Positions 1 to 11,591 are shown, counted from the first letter of the stretch. The stretch: 64,000 bases of DNA from Actinomyces israelii DSM 43320 (GCF_000711965.1 NZ_JONS01000002.1:62001-126000), one strand, 5' to 3'. The notes: generated by a model from the sequence alone, not told the origin. A program made the numbers and translations.

Positions 1-916
1 CCTCGGCGTCGGTGGTCACCTGCTTGCCGGTGTTCTTGGAGATGCACGGATCGGAGCGCATGGTGTCCAGGACGCGCCAGGTCACGGACTGGTCGGTGCT
101 GGCCTGGATCCACTCATCGGTCCACTCGGTCGTCGCCCAGGACTTGATCCCGTAGCGCCGCGAGGAGGCCTCAGCGTCGGCGAAGACGAGTCCCGCGACG
201 GGGACGGACGTGACGCTTCCGTCCGGGGCGTGGAGCTCGGCCGCGCAGGAGTAGTCCACGCTCACGCGGGCGGCGTAGCCGGTCGGCTCAGTGCTGGCCC
301 CCGGCGTCCCCCACTTCTTCCCGTCCCAGGTATTGGCGCCGTTGTAGGCGTAGCCGTTGGCCAGACCGATCGCCATCTGATTCTTGTTGACGTAGTCGGC
401 GGGGTAGGTCAGGCCGCTGTGCCAGACCTCGCTGCCGTCGCTCCACTGGCCGGGGCCACCGACGTTGTAGAGGTTGTCGAGGGCGTCGCCGGCCCAGGCG
501 CCGGGGATGGTGGCCACCAGCGGGCCCTTGGACTGCGCGTCGGTCAGGTCGGGCGAGTGGCCGAGATGCTGGAGATTGGACAGGGTGCAGGTCGTCACAA
601 GACTTCCGGCGTCGCCCAGGTCCCGCTCATTGACGAAGTCCTTGGTCTGGCCGTAGTCGAGAACGGGGACGTTCGGCTTCGCCTGGTCCTTGAACTGGGT
701 GTCGTAGTCGCCCCACTGAAGCCACTGAATGGTGTCGACGTAGCGGCCCGAGCCTCCGGTGGCGAAGACCGCGGGAAGGCTGCCGCCGGCCGCGGGGGCG
801 GCGGAGGCCGCTGTGGGAACAGCAGTCGAGCCGAGTGCGAGGGCCGCGCCGGCGCTGCACACGGCGACAAGACTCACGACACGGCGGCACAGGCGCGCCG
901 AGCGGGAACGGATCAC
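1..916 (-). CDS. Secreted CshA-like fibrillar adhesin, partial (C-terminus outside window)
   Basis: About 305 residues of the N-terminal part are visible; the gene runs off the left edge. The GTG start at 916 is chosen because GGAG lies at 924-927, seven bases upstream. Residues 1-40 look like a Sec signal peptide: a basic start, a hydrophobic stretch (VVSLVAVCSAGAALALGS) and an Ala-rich cleavage region. The mature protein begins with an ATGGSGRY...WLQWGDY segment (W65-Y71), which resembles the non-repetitive domain of CshA/CshB-type adhesins and Actinomyces surface proteins. Two cysteines and many aromatic residues suggest a folded extracellular lectin-like or fibril tip domain. Family assignment is by motif recognition only. 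An LPXTG anchor, if present, would lie outside the window. Confidence 0.6.
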   Translation of the reverse strand, partial: MIRSRSARLCRRVVSLVAVCSAGAALALGSTAVPTAASAAPAAGGSLPAVFATGGSGRYVDTIQWLQWGDYDTQFKDQAKPNVPVLDYGQTKDFVNERDLGDAGSLVTTCTLSNLQHLGHSPDLTDAQSKGPLVATIPGAWAGDALDNLYNVGGPGQWSDGSEVWHSGLTYPADYVNKNQMAIGLANGYAYNGANTWDGKKWGTPGASTEPTGYAARVSVDYSCAAELHAPDGSVTSVPVAGLVFADAEASSRRYGIKSWATTEWTDEWIQASTDQSVTWRVLDTMRSDPCISKNTGKQVTTDAE

Positions 917-996
917 TGAAGAACTCCAATGCAATCTGAAGGCGTGGGGCTGCCTGACAACTGATCTTCTAGGAACACGAAGAACTCTATGTCCCA

Positions 997-1028
997 TTTA
1001 TAGGAGTTTTTAAACGATACGATGTCAA
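997..1028 (-). promoter_or_regulatory. Possible promoter of the adhesin gene
   Basis: In an AT-rich island upstream of the adhesin, the minus strand reads TTGACA (1023-1028) followed after 20 bases by TATAAA (997-1002). The boxes are good but the spacer is longer than the usual 17, so this is tentative. Confidence 0.3.
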
Positions 1029-1224
1029 TAAAGCATCGATTCGCTTACGATGCGGGCCGAAACTGGGATGATCGGATCCGGAAGCGCAGCGGAGCGCCTT
1101 CCGCTCTCCGCCGCCATGGCGCAGAGGGCCCGTGAAACTCGGCCAAAGGCTATGATGCGATGATCCTCCGCTATTAGTCTCGGAAAGATCTCGTTAGGAG
1201 CGCGATTCCGCAACGCCGGTCACC

Positions 1225-1279
1225 GAGATCGGTCGAGTTCCGCGTCGAGATCGGTTCACTTCCGGCTCGAGATCGGTTC
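1225..1279 (+). repeat. 22-bp repeat array, three units
   Basis: GAGATCGGTC/T cores start at 1225, 1247 and 1269, exactly 22 bp apart, separated by similar GTTCCGCGTC / ACTTCCGGCTC spacers. Member of the dispersed family described in the findings. Confidence 0.85.
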
Positions 1280-1541
1280 CGGCTCGGGGGCGCCTCCCGG
1301 CACCAGCTCGCTGCGGTCCCACGCGCCGTCGGGACGGCGCTCGCGCCCTGCTCGGCCGCGCGGTGCGTACACAGACGGCGCGTACGCGGGCAGGACGCTG
1401 GAGCGTGATCAATCGCCTCGATCAGGTTCGTCTCCGCCATCCGGCTCCGAGAACCAGCCACCTTGCGCGCCCCATCTTCTCCGAGCCCTGTTCCAGGAGG
1501 CGCACGCATCCCGACCGCCAGCGGTCACGGCTGCCGGTCTG

Positions 1542-1551
1542 GACCGATCTC
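1542..1551 (-). repeat. Single inverted unit of the GAGATCGGT repeat
   Basis: GACCGATCTC is the reverse complement of the repeat core. It lies just downstream of the tuf terminator in transcription order. Confidence 0.7.
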
Positions 1552-1562
1552 GACGAAGAACG

Positions 1563-1605
1563 AGCGCTCCCCCTGCGCCGAGATACTCGGCGCAGGGGGA
1601 GCGCT
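1563..1605 (-). terminator. tuf terminator
   Basis: A perfect 20-bp inverted repeat (1563-1582 with 1586-1605) and a 3-base loop lie 41 bp beyond the tuf stop codon. The RNA after the stem is moderately U-rich. Confidence 0.85.
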
Positions 1606-1646
1606 GGAGTCAGCCGTTTCGGGAACAGCCGGCGCCGGTCAGAGCG

Positions 1647-2837
1647 TCACTTGACGATCTTGGTGACGCGGCCGGAGCCGACGGTGCGACCGCCCTCGCG
1701 GATGGCGAAGCCGAGGCCCTCCTCCATGGCGATCGGCTGGATGAGCTCGACGCTCATCTCGGTGGTGTCGCCGGGCATGACCATCTCGGTGCCCTCGGGC
1801 AGGGTGATGACGCCGGTGACGTCCGTGGTCCGGAAGTAGAACTGCGGACGGTAGTTCGAGTAGAAGGGGTTGTGACGGCCGCCCTCGTCCTTGGTCAGGA
1901 TGTAGACGTGGCCCTCGAACTGGGTGTGCGGGGTGATGGAGCCGGGCTTGACGACGACCTGGCCGCGCTCGACGTCCTCGCGACGGGTGCCGCGCAGGAG
2001 CAGACCGCAGTTCTCACCGGCCCAGGCCTCGTCCATGGACTTGTGGAACATCTCGATGCCGGTGACCGTGGTCTTCTGGGCCTCGCGGATGCCCAGGATC
2101 TCGACCTCGGAGTTGAGCGGGAGCTTGCCGCGCTCCACACGACCGGTGACGACGGTGCCGCGGCCGGTGATGGTGAAGACGTCCTCGATGGGCATGAGGA
2201 AGGGCTTGTCCATGTCGCGGACCGGGGTCGGGATGTAGTCGTCGACCGCGTCCATGAGCTCCTTGATCTTCGGAGTCCACTCGGGGTCGCCCTCGAGGGC
2301 CTTGAAGGCGGAGACGCGGATGACGGGGGCGTTGTCGCCGTCGTACTCCTGGGAGGACAGCAGCTCGCGGACCTCCATCTCGACCAGCTCGAGGAGCTCC
2401 TCGTCGTCGACCATGTCGCACTTGTTGAGGGCGACCAGCAGGACCGGCACGCCGACCTGACGGGCGAGCAGGACGTGCTCGCGGGTCTGGGCCATGGGGC
2501 CGTCGGTGGCGGCGACCACCAGGATGGCGCCGTCCATCTGGGCTGCGCCGGTGATCATGTTCTTGATGTAGTCGGCGTGGCCGGGGGCGTCGACGTGGGC
2601 GTAGTGACGCTTCTCGGTCTCGTACTCGACGTGCGCGATGTTGATCGTGATACCGCGCTGGCGCTCCTCGGGGGCCTTGTCGATCTCGTCGAAGGGGGTG
2701 AAGGGGTTGAGGTCCGGGTACTCGTCGTGCAGGACCTTGGAGATCGCAGCGGTCAGCGTCGTCTTGCCGTGGTCGACGTGACCGATCGTTCCGATGTTGA
2801 CGTGCGGCTTGGTCCGCTCGAACTTGGCCTTGGCCAC
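1647..2837 (-). CDS. tuf: Elongation factor Tu
   Basis: A 396-residue GTPase that carries aminoacyl-tRNA to the ribosomal A site. It has the G1 motif [11 protein letters not shown]3 DAPGHADY, G4 NKCDMVDD and G5 SAFKALEG, followed by the two beta-barrel domains, ending [10 protein letters not shown]. Length is typical. The start is GTG at 2837 with AGGAGG six bases upstream. It is the last gene of the rpsL-rpsG-fusA-tuf order. A strong hairpin between fusA and tuf and a 187-bp gap suggest that tuf is also transcribed from its own promoter; a TAGCAT box at 2892-2897 on the minus strand is a weak -10 candidate. Confidence 0.98.
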   Translation of the reverse strand: MAKAKFERTKPHVNIGTIGHVDHGKTTLTAAISKVLHDEYPDLNPFTPFDEIDKAPEERQRGITINIAHVEYETEKRHYAHVDAPGHADYIKNMITGAAQMDGAILVVAATDGPMAQTREHVLLARQVGVPVLLVALNKCDMVDDEELLELVEMEVRELLSSQEYDGDNAPVIRVSAFKALEGDPEWTPKIKELMDAVDDYIPTPVRDMDKPFLMPIEDVFTITGRGTVVTGRVERGKLPLNSEVEILGIREAQKTTVTGIEMFHKSMDEAWAGENCGLLLRGTRREDVERGQVVVKPGSITPHTQFEGHVYILTKDEGGRHNPFYSNYRPQFYFRTTDVTGVITLPEGTEMVMPGDTTEMSVELIQPIAMEEGLGFAIREGGRTVGSGRVTKIVK

Positions 2838-2982
2838 TGGTGTCCTCCTGGGACTCGGGTAGTTGCTCTTCGTCGTGATTCGACTAACCCTATGCTAGCC
2901 GTGACGACGCTGAGAGTCTCTACTGATGGATTGTTGGAAATCTTACTGAAAGGGGGCGCCTCGGACGCAATCGCCGAGGCGG

Positions 2983-3016
2983 CCCGGGGGCCGGAGGCGA
3001 ATACCCGGCCCCCGGG
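2983..3016 (-). terminator. Hairpin between fusA and tuf
   Basis: A perfect 12-bp stem (2983-2994 with 3005-3016) starts 9 bp after the fusA stop. A second smaller stem (GCCTCGG/CCGAGGC, 2958-2980) follows. It may terminate or attenuate readthrough into tuf. Confidence 0.6.
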
Positions 3017-3024
3017 ACGCGCGA

Positions 3025-5157
<2,133 letters not shown>

Positions 5158-5195
5158 TAGTGAAGTCCTTCGTTCGTGAGGTGGGAGGAAGACGC

Positions 5196-5225
5196 CGGTC
5201 GGGGCGCGAGGGGCGGCCCCGGCCG
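5196..5225 (-). terminator. Imperfect hairpin between rpsG and fusA
   Basis: CGGTCGGGGC (5196-5205) pairs with GCCCCGGCCG (5216-5225) with one mismatch and a 10-base loop. It may act as a partial terminator or processing site inside the str operon. Confidence 0.35.
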
Positions 5226-5236
5226 ACGCGCTGCTG

Positions 5237-5707
5237 TTACCAGCGGTAGTGGGCGAAGGCCCTGTTGGACTCGGCCATCCGGTGCATGTCCTCGCGGCGC
5301 TTGACCGCAGCGCCCAGACCGTTGGAGGCGTCCAGGATCTCGTTCATGAGGCGCTCGGTCATGGTGTTCTCGCGGCGCTGGCGGGAGAAGTCCACGAGCC
5401 AGCGCAGCGCGAGGGTGGTGGCGCGGTTGGGGCGGACCTCGACCGGCACCTGGTAGGTCGCGCCGCCGACGCGGCGGGAGCGGACCTCCAGTGCCGGGCG
5501 GATGTTGTCCAGGGCGCGCTTGAGGACGGAGACCGGGTCCTGGTCCGTCTTGGATCGCACACCCTCCAGGGCGCCGTAGACGATGCGCTCGGCGGTGGAC
5601 TTCTTGCCGTCCAGCAGGACGCGGTTGACCAGCTGGGTGACGACCGGGGAGCCGTAGACGGGGTCGACGGCGAGCGGGCGCCGGGGGGCGGGGCCCTTAC
5701 GAGGCAT
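5237..5707 (-). CDS. rpsG: 30S ribosomal protein S7
   Basis: A 156-residue uS7 protein ([12 protein letters not shown]...NRAFAHYRW). It nucleates assembly of the 30S head by binding the 3' major domain of 16S rRNA. The [15 protein letters not shown] and [10 protein letters not shown] segments are typical of the family and the length is normal. The ATG at 5707 overlaps the rpsL stop codon (TAATG), indicating translational coupling. Second gene of the str operon. Confidence 0.97.
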   Translation of the reverse strand: MPRKGPAPRRPLAVDPVYGSPVVTQLVNRVLLDGKKSTAERIVYGALEGVRSKTDQDPVSVLKRALDNIRPALEVRSRRVGGATYQVPVEVRPNRATTLALRWLVDFSRQRRENTMTERLMNEILDASNGLGAAVKRREDMHRMAESNRAFAHYRW

Positions 5708-6081
5708 TACTTCTTCTCCTTCTTGGCGCCGTACTTCGAGCGTGCCTGCTGGCGGCCCTTGACTCCCTGGGTGTCGAGGGAGCCGCGCACGATGTGGTAG
5801 CGGACACCGGGAAGGTCCTTCACACGGCCACCGCGCACCAGCACGATGGAGTGCTCCTGGAGGTTGTGGCCCTCGCCGGGGATGTAGGCCGTGACCTCGA
5901 TGCCGGTCGACAGGCGCACGCGGGCGACCTTGCGGAGGGCTGAGTTCGGCTTCTTGGGGGTGGTGGTGTACACGCGGGTGCACACGCCACGGCGCTGCGG
6001 GCTGGACTTGAGCGCGGGCGTCTTCGACGCCGAGCGCTTGGTCGAGCGGCCCTTGCGGACCAGCTGCTGAATGGTAGGCAC
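5707..6081 (-). CDS. rpsL: 30S ribosomal protein S12
   Basis: A 124-residue uS12 protein at the decoding centre. The start is GTG at 6081 ([12 protein letters not shown]). The [13 protein letters not shown] segment keeps Lys43, and the later [12 protein letters not shown] segment also keeps its lysine, so no classic streptomycin-resistance substitution is seen. First gene of the str operon; its stop overlaps the rpsG start. The leader is GC-rich; a TATCCT box on the minus strand at 6342-6347 is a weak -10 candidate. Confidence 0.97.
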   Translation of the reverse strand: MPTIQQLVRKGRSTKRSASKTPALKSSPQRRGVCTRVYTTTPKKPNSALRKVARVRLSTGIEVTAYIPGEGHNLQEHSIVLVRGGRVKDLPGVRYHIVRGSLDTQGVKGRQQARSKYGAKKEKK

Positions 6082-7410
6082 TACTCGATCTCCATAGTGA
6101 AGTGCATCTGGACATTTCGCTGCCCGCCCACCGGCCCCGCTCCCCCATCGGGCGCGCACGCCTCCACGGAGCTGGGCCGGCCCGCCGCCGTCGGCCTGCC
6201 GACGCGCTGCGTCCGGAGCCCCGCGGAGGGGCCCGTCGGTTCCCGCCGCGGCAGACCCGCGTGGCACCGGCGTCGGGGCCCGCCCGACGGGTGCTGGGAA
6301 CGGAATGGAGAACGGCGACCCGCGTGCGGGCACCGCGGGCCAGGATACGTGCTCGACGACGGCGCCCACCATCCCAGGGCGGCCCACGGTTTCGTGGTTC
6401 TCACCACTGAAGAGCCCATGAGGCGCCTATGACCCGACTCCTGACGACTGGCGCGCCAGCGGGAGCCGGGAGAGGATCCGGAGCGAGGTTCGGTGGGCCG
6501 GGGCCGGGCGAGCCTGTGGCTGTTGACGCTGATGATGATCTCTTGGAGAGGCTTGAGCGTGCGCACGAGCTTCTTGATCGACACCCCAGCATCACCGGGT
6601 AGCTTCCCATCCACCGCGGTGGACGCAAGCGCGCGCCCGGGCGCCCGCTACCGGGACCCTCGAGGAAGGAAGCCGCTTCTCCCCCAGGAGCCCGCCTCCC
6701 CACTTTCGGCCTCTCGCAGCCAGGCGCGCAGCCTCCTGCGCCCAGCCGCCCGCTCCGCACCCACCTCCACCTCAACGGACTCCGGGTGATCCTTCTCCAT
6801 CTCTTGACCCGGCTTCCCACCGCCCCGAGGAGCCGGCCCACAGGACCTCGCCACCTCGGCTATCGTCCGGTCCCTTCACCCGCCACATCAAGCACGACCC
6901 GCTCCCCGAGCTCACCGCTGTAGCTCGATGCCGACACAACCAGATTCCAGCCTCATCGCCCAAGAACAGCACTCTTTCCACCACTGCCCGAGAAACACCA
7001 GGCACCTCAGATCGCCGGGCCCCAAGAACAAAGACGCGCCGATAAGACGGAGCGGGAACGACCCGCCTCGGAAGCGCCGCACCGGCGACGCGCGCGCCGA
7101 AACCTCAGCCCCTCAACATAGGATCACCCGGATGCATCAGCACGGAGGCGAGGCGGGCAACCCTCCGCAGGTACCGGTCGAGCAGCGCAGACAGACAACG
7201 GGACCCCCTCACGAGAACAAAACTCATTGTTGCGAAATAACAGGAGCTGAAGCCCCACCAGACGCTGAACAGCATGCTATCGCCGTCGCCTCGGGCAGAC
7301 AATACTAAAGAACTTATACAAGCGTTCCGCGTGACATTCATGCCGTTATCGTCTAGGCAACGAGCCCTCCGCCGGCTTGCAGACACCGCACACGGCCGTT
7401 CGCGCAGCCG
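6082..7410. other. 1.3 kb stretch without a supported gene
   Basis: Open frames here are short, lack ribosome binding sites and have atypical composition. The minus strand at about 6830-7000 gives fragments such as TIAEVARSCG that could be remains of a helix-turn-helix region of a decayed transposase, but the frame breaks repeatedly and no family can be assigned. The part next to rpsL (6082-6430) must hold the str operon promoter. The left end (7290-7340) is AT-rich. Confidence 0.4.
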
Positions 7411-9030
7411 TCAGTACACGCCCGTCGAGCCCGTAATGGTCACGTTGGGCTCGTCCTGGCCCTCGACCCACTCGATTTCTCCCTCGAACTTGAACTCGTT
7501 CCGCTCCGGCCTGGAAGACGAGTAGCTGAGGGAGGACGTGGTCGTCACGACGATCCTGTCGCTCGTGAAGTCCATCGTCGAGTCGATGGTGACGTCCGCG
7601 GCCTCCGTTGTGACCTCCATCTTCGCTATATAGCGCGACTGCAGGGCGTAAGGGCACTCGGAGCTCATGTTGCTCGGCGGGGTGGTGCAGTCCGTCGTCT
7701 TCTGCTTGACCTTGTCAAGCACGAGGTCCTTGAGCTCCTGGGTCGGTTCGGCGCCCACCGACAGCGTCTGGGTGGATGAGCCCGGCGAGCCGCCCGACGA
7801 GCCGGAGCCTTCCGGATACGCCTCAAGCGACGTCGTGTCCGGAGTCAGGTACTTCGCGCGGGACTCACTGGCCGAAATGCTGTAGACGCCGAAGTAGACG
7901 TACTGTTCCGTCTCATAGGACCCGTGCACGCGGCCGCCGCCCTTGCTGAGCGACACCTCCTGGCCTCCGATGATCAAGGAGTCGAAGGACGAGGACAGCT
8001 CCACCTTGTTGACCAGGGCATTGTCCGCGTCATCCGTCATCTCCCAGCTGTCGAGCAGCCCGTACTCCTTGTCGCCCCTGCTCAAGGAGAATGTGTGCTC
8101 GAACTTCTGCCCGTCGAGCCGGAACGTCGCGGTCACGCGGGCCGTGTCATCGTCTCCATCGACATCGGGCTTTTCGACGTTGATCGCTGTAATACGATCG
8201 GTGGCCGCGCCGAGAGCCTCATCGGTCAGGAGCAGACGCTTGCCGTCAGGCACCCCCGGATCGACCATTTTGCCGGCCTCCTGCGCGTGGCCGTCAGCGA
8301 TGAGACGGAGGTAGGTCTCGACCTGCTTCTCCGGACCCCGATAGGAGTTCAGGATGTTGACGGCGACCACTCCGGCGATGGCCAGGACCAGAACGAGCCC
8401 CAGTGCGCCGAAGCCGACCTTGAGCTGCTTCTTGACCGCCGGACTCATCGGCGCCGGATGAGGCGCCGGCGCCGGAAGCCCCATGGGAAAGGTCCCGGTC
8501 GCACCGGAGGCCGCCGAGGGAACCGGCGTGCCCGCCATCGGCACCGCCGAGAACGCCCCCGTCGCACCGGAGCCCACCGAGGGCGCGGGTGGCAGCGGAA
8601 CCGGTCCGAGGGCCACCGTCGCGTCGCCTGCCGGGCCCTCCGTGTCGGCCGGCGGCGGAACAGGAGCCAGGGCCGGGTCGGGCCCGCTTCCCAGAGCCGC
8701 CGTCTTGGCAGGCGGCGGGGGAACCGGTCCGAGGGCGGCCATCGCGTCGCCTGCCGGGCCCTCCGTGTCGGCCGGCGGCGGCGGAACAGGGCCCAGAGCC
8801 GACACCACGTCGTCAGCGGATGGCTCCGGCTCCTCGGACTCCTCGGACGCCGACGGCGTCGATACCGACTCGACCGTTGGAGGCGCACCGACTTCGGAAA
8901 CCGGCGTCTCAGCGTCGCCGGCGTCAGGCTCCGCAGAGGCATCGGCCAGCATCGCGTCACCAGCGGATGACTCAGACTCCGGCTCCTCGGACACGCCGTG
9001 ATCGGACGGGACTGGGGTCTTGCCGCTCAT
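7411..9030 (-). CDS. Single-pass membrane protein with Pro/Ala-rich cytoplasmic repeats
   Basis: A 539-residue protein of unknown function. The ATG at 9030 is preceded by AGGAAGG. Residues 1 to about 190 are acidic, then rich in repeats of the type LGPVPPPPADTEGPAGD. One membrane helix follows (VGFGALGLVLVLAIAGVVAV, about residues 205-224). The extracytoplasmic part of about 315 residues begins with a helical segment (EKQVETYLRLIADGHAQEAG) reminiscent of DUF4878-like lipoprotein domains and ends with a beta-rich Ser/Thr region. The domain guess is weak. Its neighbours to 11.4 kb have the same cytoplasmic-linker plus transmembrane design. Confidence 0.7.
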   Translation of the reverse strand: MSGKTPVPSDHGVSEEPESESSAGDAMLADASAEPDAGDAETPVSEVGAPPTVESVSTPSASEESEEPEPSADDVVSALGPVPPPPADTEGPAGDAMAALGPVPPPPAKTAALGSGPDPALAPVPPPADTEGPAGDATVALGPVPLPPAPSVGSGATGAFSAVPMAGTPVPSAASGATGTFPMGLPAPAPHPAPMSPAVKKQLKVGFGALGLVLVLAIAGVVAVNILNSYRGPEKQVETYLRLIADGHAQEAGKMVDPGVPDGKRLLLTDEALGAATDRITAINVEKPDVDGDDDTARVTATFRLDGQKFEHTFSLSRGDKEYGLLDSWEMTDDADNALVNKVELSSSFDSLIIGGQEVSLSKGGGRVHGSYETEQYVYFGVYSISASESRAKYLTPDTTSLEAYPEGSGSSGGSPGSSTQTLSVGAEPTQELKDLVLDKVKQKTTDCTTPPSNMSSECPYALQSRYIAKMEVTTEAADVTIDSTMDFTSDRIVVTTTSSLSYSSSRPERNEFKFEGEIEWVEGQDEPNVTITGSTGVY

Positions 9031-9149
9031 ACTGAGACCTTCCTGGGAGAGGGTATGAGTGCATTGTGATCCACCACCCACCGGATGGCCAAATGCGTCC
9101 GCATCTCAAGCAGTGCACGCACGCAACGGCATCCGATGCAGCTGGGCCC

Positions 9150-9952
9150 TTAGAAAGTGGAGTAGCCTGCGCGCGCGATCTTGAAGCCGTGACCGTTCTG
9201 CTGGTCCCAGCACCTGACGCCGTCGTCGGCAGAGGTGCAGGCGAAGGCCCCGCTCTTGACGCTCTCGCCGTAGTCCAGGGTCATCGCCGTGCCGTCGGTC
9301 GCGAACTCCGAGCCGCAGGCCAGGGACGTGCTGTCCTGGACGGTCATGGAGAAGTAGACCTCATCGCAGTCTTCCAGCCCGGCGTCCCCGTAATCTCGCG
9401 CATAGATTGAGCAGGCGGCCCGGTTGTCGCCGATCTCGCAGGAGATGTTCTGCGAGGGCGACTGGAATCGGCTCGCCGAGACGGCGTTCGACGGAGCGGG
9501 TGAGACACTCGGCGTCGGCGTGGGCGACGTACGCGTATGCGAACTGGTAGAATGCTCAAGCGACTGCCCGCAAGTGCGTATGACTACCGCGATACCGATG
9601 ATCGCGATGGCGATGACCAGCCAGCGGCCCAGCTGAGCCTGGAGCCTACTCGACGAAGCGCTCGAGGGCTGACGCTAGTCGTCTGGCTGCTCGTGGGCTG
9701 CCGCTGCGCCTCGTCCCGCTGCTGTGCCTCGGCCTGTTGGCGAGCGCGCTCAGCGGCCAGGTGATCCTTCCACGTTTGGTCTGCCTTCGGCGTGGTCGAT
9801 CGCATCCACTCCCGCAGGTCCTCCGGACAGGACGGATTCAGCACGAGAACCGGGTGGAGCTCCGGGTAGAGGTCCGCGATGTTGCCGAGCCGCTCCGGGG
9901 AAGTCGATGGATCGGCGGCCTCAGTCGCCTCTGGAATGTCCCGGATCTTCAT
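9150..9952 (-). pseudogene. Variant leucine-rich-repeat membrane protein, frameshifted
   Basis: The N-terminal part starts at ATG 9952 (MKIRDIPEATEAADPSTS) and contains an LRV-like segment (LGNIADLYPELHPVLVLNP) followed by a charged Glu/Ala/Gln helix. This frame stops near 9584 without a membrane helix. The continuation is in another frame: an uninterrupted reading from about 9660 encodes a membrane helix (RWLVIAIAIIGIAVVIR), a Ser/Thr/Pro linker and a Cys-rich domain ending GFKIARAGYSTF at 9150. A single frameshift between about 9590 and 9680 would join them. It may be a real mutation, a sequencing error or a programmed shift. The arrangement (cytoplasmic LRV, one helix, secreted Cys domain) is intact apart from this. 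Confidence 0.65.
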
Positions 9953-10210
9953 CGGCGTACATCTTCCAGAGCGCAGCACCCCGGTGCATCAGGATCGAGA
10001 CGCCGCCCCACGCGTGCCGCACACGCGGTGGAACCGCCCGCGACCGCCGGGAACGCACTGTGATGAGAGACCGGAACCATGAGGGAACTCCTGGGGATGG
10101 TGGAGCGAAACCGAGCAATGTGATCGCACCATCGTGCCCCCTCGACAGGACGATGACCAGTACAAGTTCTTATACATCCGCCAGGAGACACCCGTCCGAG
10201 GCCCGGGGAG

Positions 10211-10254
10211 GGGCGCTGCGGGCGGCAGGCACATGCCGGTCGCCCGCAGCGCCC
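10211..10254 (-). terminator. Terminator after the 10261-11427 gene
   Basis: A perfect 14-bp stem (GGGCGCTGCGGGCG, 10211-10224, with 10241-10254) begins 7 bp after the stop codon. Confidence 0.75.
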
Positions 10255-10260
10255 TGCGAA

Positions 10261-11427
10261 TCACCCGTTGCCATCACCGCCGTCGCCGTCACCGGCATTG
10301 CCACCACTGTCGTTATTACCGACACCGTCGCCGTCGCCGGCATCACCGCCGTTGTCGTTACCGGCGCCGTTGCCACCGCCGTCGTAGCCGCCGCTGCCGG
10401 CACCACCATCGTTGTTACCGCCGTCGCCGTCACCGGTGGTGCCGCTGCCGTCCTGTCCGGTGCCGCCCTGGCCGTTCTGGCCGTTCTGGCCGTCCTGGCC
10501 GATGCCAGTGCCATCGGCGCCCTGAAGAATGCGAAGCAGGTCGTCACGCCAGGGCACGTTGACGCCCATGCTCTTGAGCTGGTCGAGAATGCCAGTGACC
10601 TGGCTGATATCGACCTTGCCCTTCATCTGCTGGGCCTCGGCGAGGGTCTGATCCTTCAGCTGGGTGCCGCCGAAGTAGGCCGCAGCGGCGGTGGAGCCCA
10701 GGGGCAGCACCAGGCTGCCGAGCAGCAGCATGATGGCCGCTGTCTTGGGCCGCGCCCGGGCGCAGGCGACGAGCGCCGCAACGAAGGCGAAGAAGGCCAG
10801 CAGCGCCCCCGCCCCGACGGCGATGGCCGCCGGCATGTTGACGATGTCCGACTTGCCGAGGACGATGTCGAAGACGCGGAGCGAAGTCAGGAACGTGTAG
10901 ACCCCCCACCCCAGCAGGACCACCGAGGCCACGAGCAGGACGGTCCCGATCGGCAGGGCCGCCGTGCGCCGCCTGAGCGACCGGTTCGGCGGCAGCACCT
11001 CGGACTCCGGCTCGGGCTGCCGTCGCGACCTTCGCTCGGACCGGGGCTCCGGTGCCGGCTGCGTCGCGGGCTCGTTCCACTGCGCGGGAGCCCCGGGGGT
11101 CTGAACCGACGGCGCCGGAGCGTAGGCGGGCGCAACAGTCGTGGGCCGGCTGTCCGCCCACTCGTCTGCCCCGGTCGGCATGACAGAGGTCGCGGGCTGC
11201 CCGCCGGACCAGTCCCCCGCCCCGGTCGGCATGACAGAGGTCGCGGGCTGCCCGCCGGACCAGTCAGTCGGAAGGGCCTGGGTGGGCATTGAGTCGGCCG
11301 GGTCCGGGGACGCAGATCCCTCGGGCACTCCATCGGTGCGCCGCAGGATGCTGGTGCGCTCCGCAGGGCGCGGTGCGCCGGACCTGGGGTCGTAAGAACG
11401 AGGTTCGGGCGGTGTGGAGACAGACAA
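10261..11427 (-). CDS. Multi-pass membrane protein with Gly/Asn/Asp-rich tail
   Basis: A 388-residue protein of unknown function. TTG at 11427 is preferred because AGGAG lies eight bases upstream (MSVSTPPEPRSYD). Residues 1-185 are a Pro/Ser/Arg-rich cytoplasmic region with a 17-residue tandem duplication (WSGGQPATSVMPTGA units). Three membrane helices follow (TVLLVASVVLLGWGVYTFL; AAIAVGAGALLAFFAFVAAL; AAIMLLLGSLVLPLG), then a short amphipathic region, then about 75 residues of Gly, Asp and Asn only. Such tails are disordered. The low-complexity DNA (GCCGTCACCGGC-like units) could vary in length by slippage. Confidence 0.7.
   Translation of the reverse strand: MSVSTPPEPRSYDPRSGAPRPAERTSILRRTDGVPEGSASPDPADSMPTQALPTDWSGGQPATSVMPTGAGDWSGGQPATSVMPTGADEWADSRPTTVAPAYAPAPSVQTPGAPAQWNEPATQPAPEPRSERRSRRQPEPESEVLPPNRSLRRRTAALPIGTVLLVASVVLLGWGVYTFLTSLRVFDIVLGKSDIVNMPAAIAVGAGALLAFFAFVAALVACARARPKTAAIMLLLGSLVLPLGSTAAAAYFGGTQLKDQTLAEAQQMKGKVDISQVTGILDQLKSMGVNVPWRDDLLRILQGADGTGIGQDGQNGQNGQGGTGQDGSGTTGDGDGGNNDGGAGSGGYDGGGNGAGNDNGGDAGDGDGVGNNDSGGNAGDGDGGDGNG
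11168..11265 (-). repeat. 51-bp in-frame tandem repeat inside the membrane protein gene
   Basis: About 46 bp starting at 11168 recur identically at 11219, a 51-bp (17-codon) period, encoding the WSGGQPATSVMPTGA duplication. Confidence 0.8.
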
Positions 11428-11559
11428 GGTGAGCGCTCCTGTAGCGGGTAGGCGTGCTGTCGTCACGAGGCTACGCCCTTGACCCGCGGACGTCACCAGC
11501 CCGCGCCCCGGTGACCTTTCCCATGCGCCGTTCTTCAGGGCGTCGGCGTCCCCTTCGCT

Positions 11560-11591
11560 GAGATCGGTCGTACTCCGGCTCGAGACCGGTG
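11560..11591 (+). repeat. GAGATCGGT repeat, one exact and one degenerate unit
   Basis: GAGATCGGTC at 11560 is followed 22 bp later by a degenerate GAGACCGGTG at 11582, between rpoC and the next gene. Confidence 0.6.

Larger units (their letters stand above)
1029..1562. other. Gene-free spacer between tuf and the adhesin
   Basis: No open frame here has convincing coding character or a ribosome binding site. The spacer holds a three-unit array of the 22-bp repeat and one inverted single unit. Confidence 0.5.

Noticed and set aside
1225-1279. CRISPR array
   Set aside because: The repeats have an 11-bp core with 22-bp spacing and similar, not unique, spacers; there are no cas genes in the window.
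6928-7308. Plus-strand 126-residue frame
   Set aside because: Unusual composition, no start signal and no recognisable domain.
9724-11292. Long plus-strand frame over the 10-11 kb membrane gene
   Set aside because: No ribosome binding site and only low-complexity residues; the minus strand has helices, a good start and a terminator.
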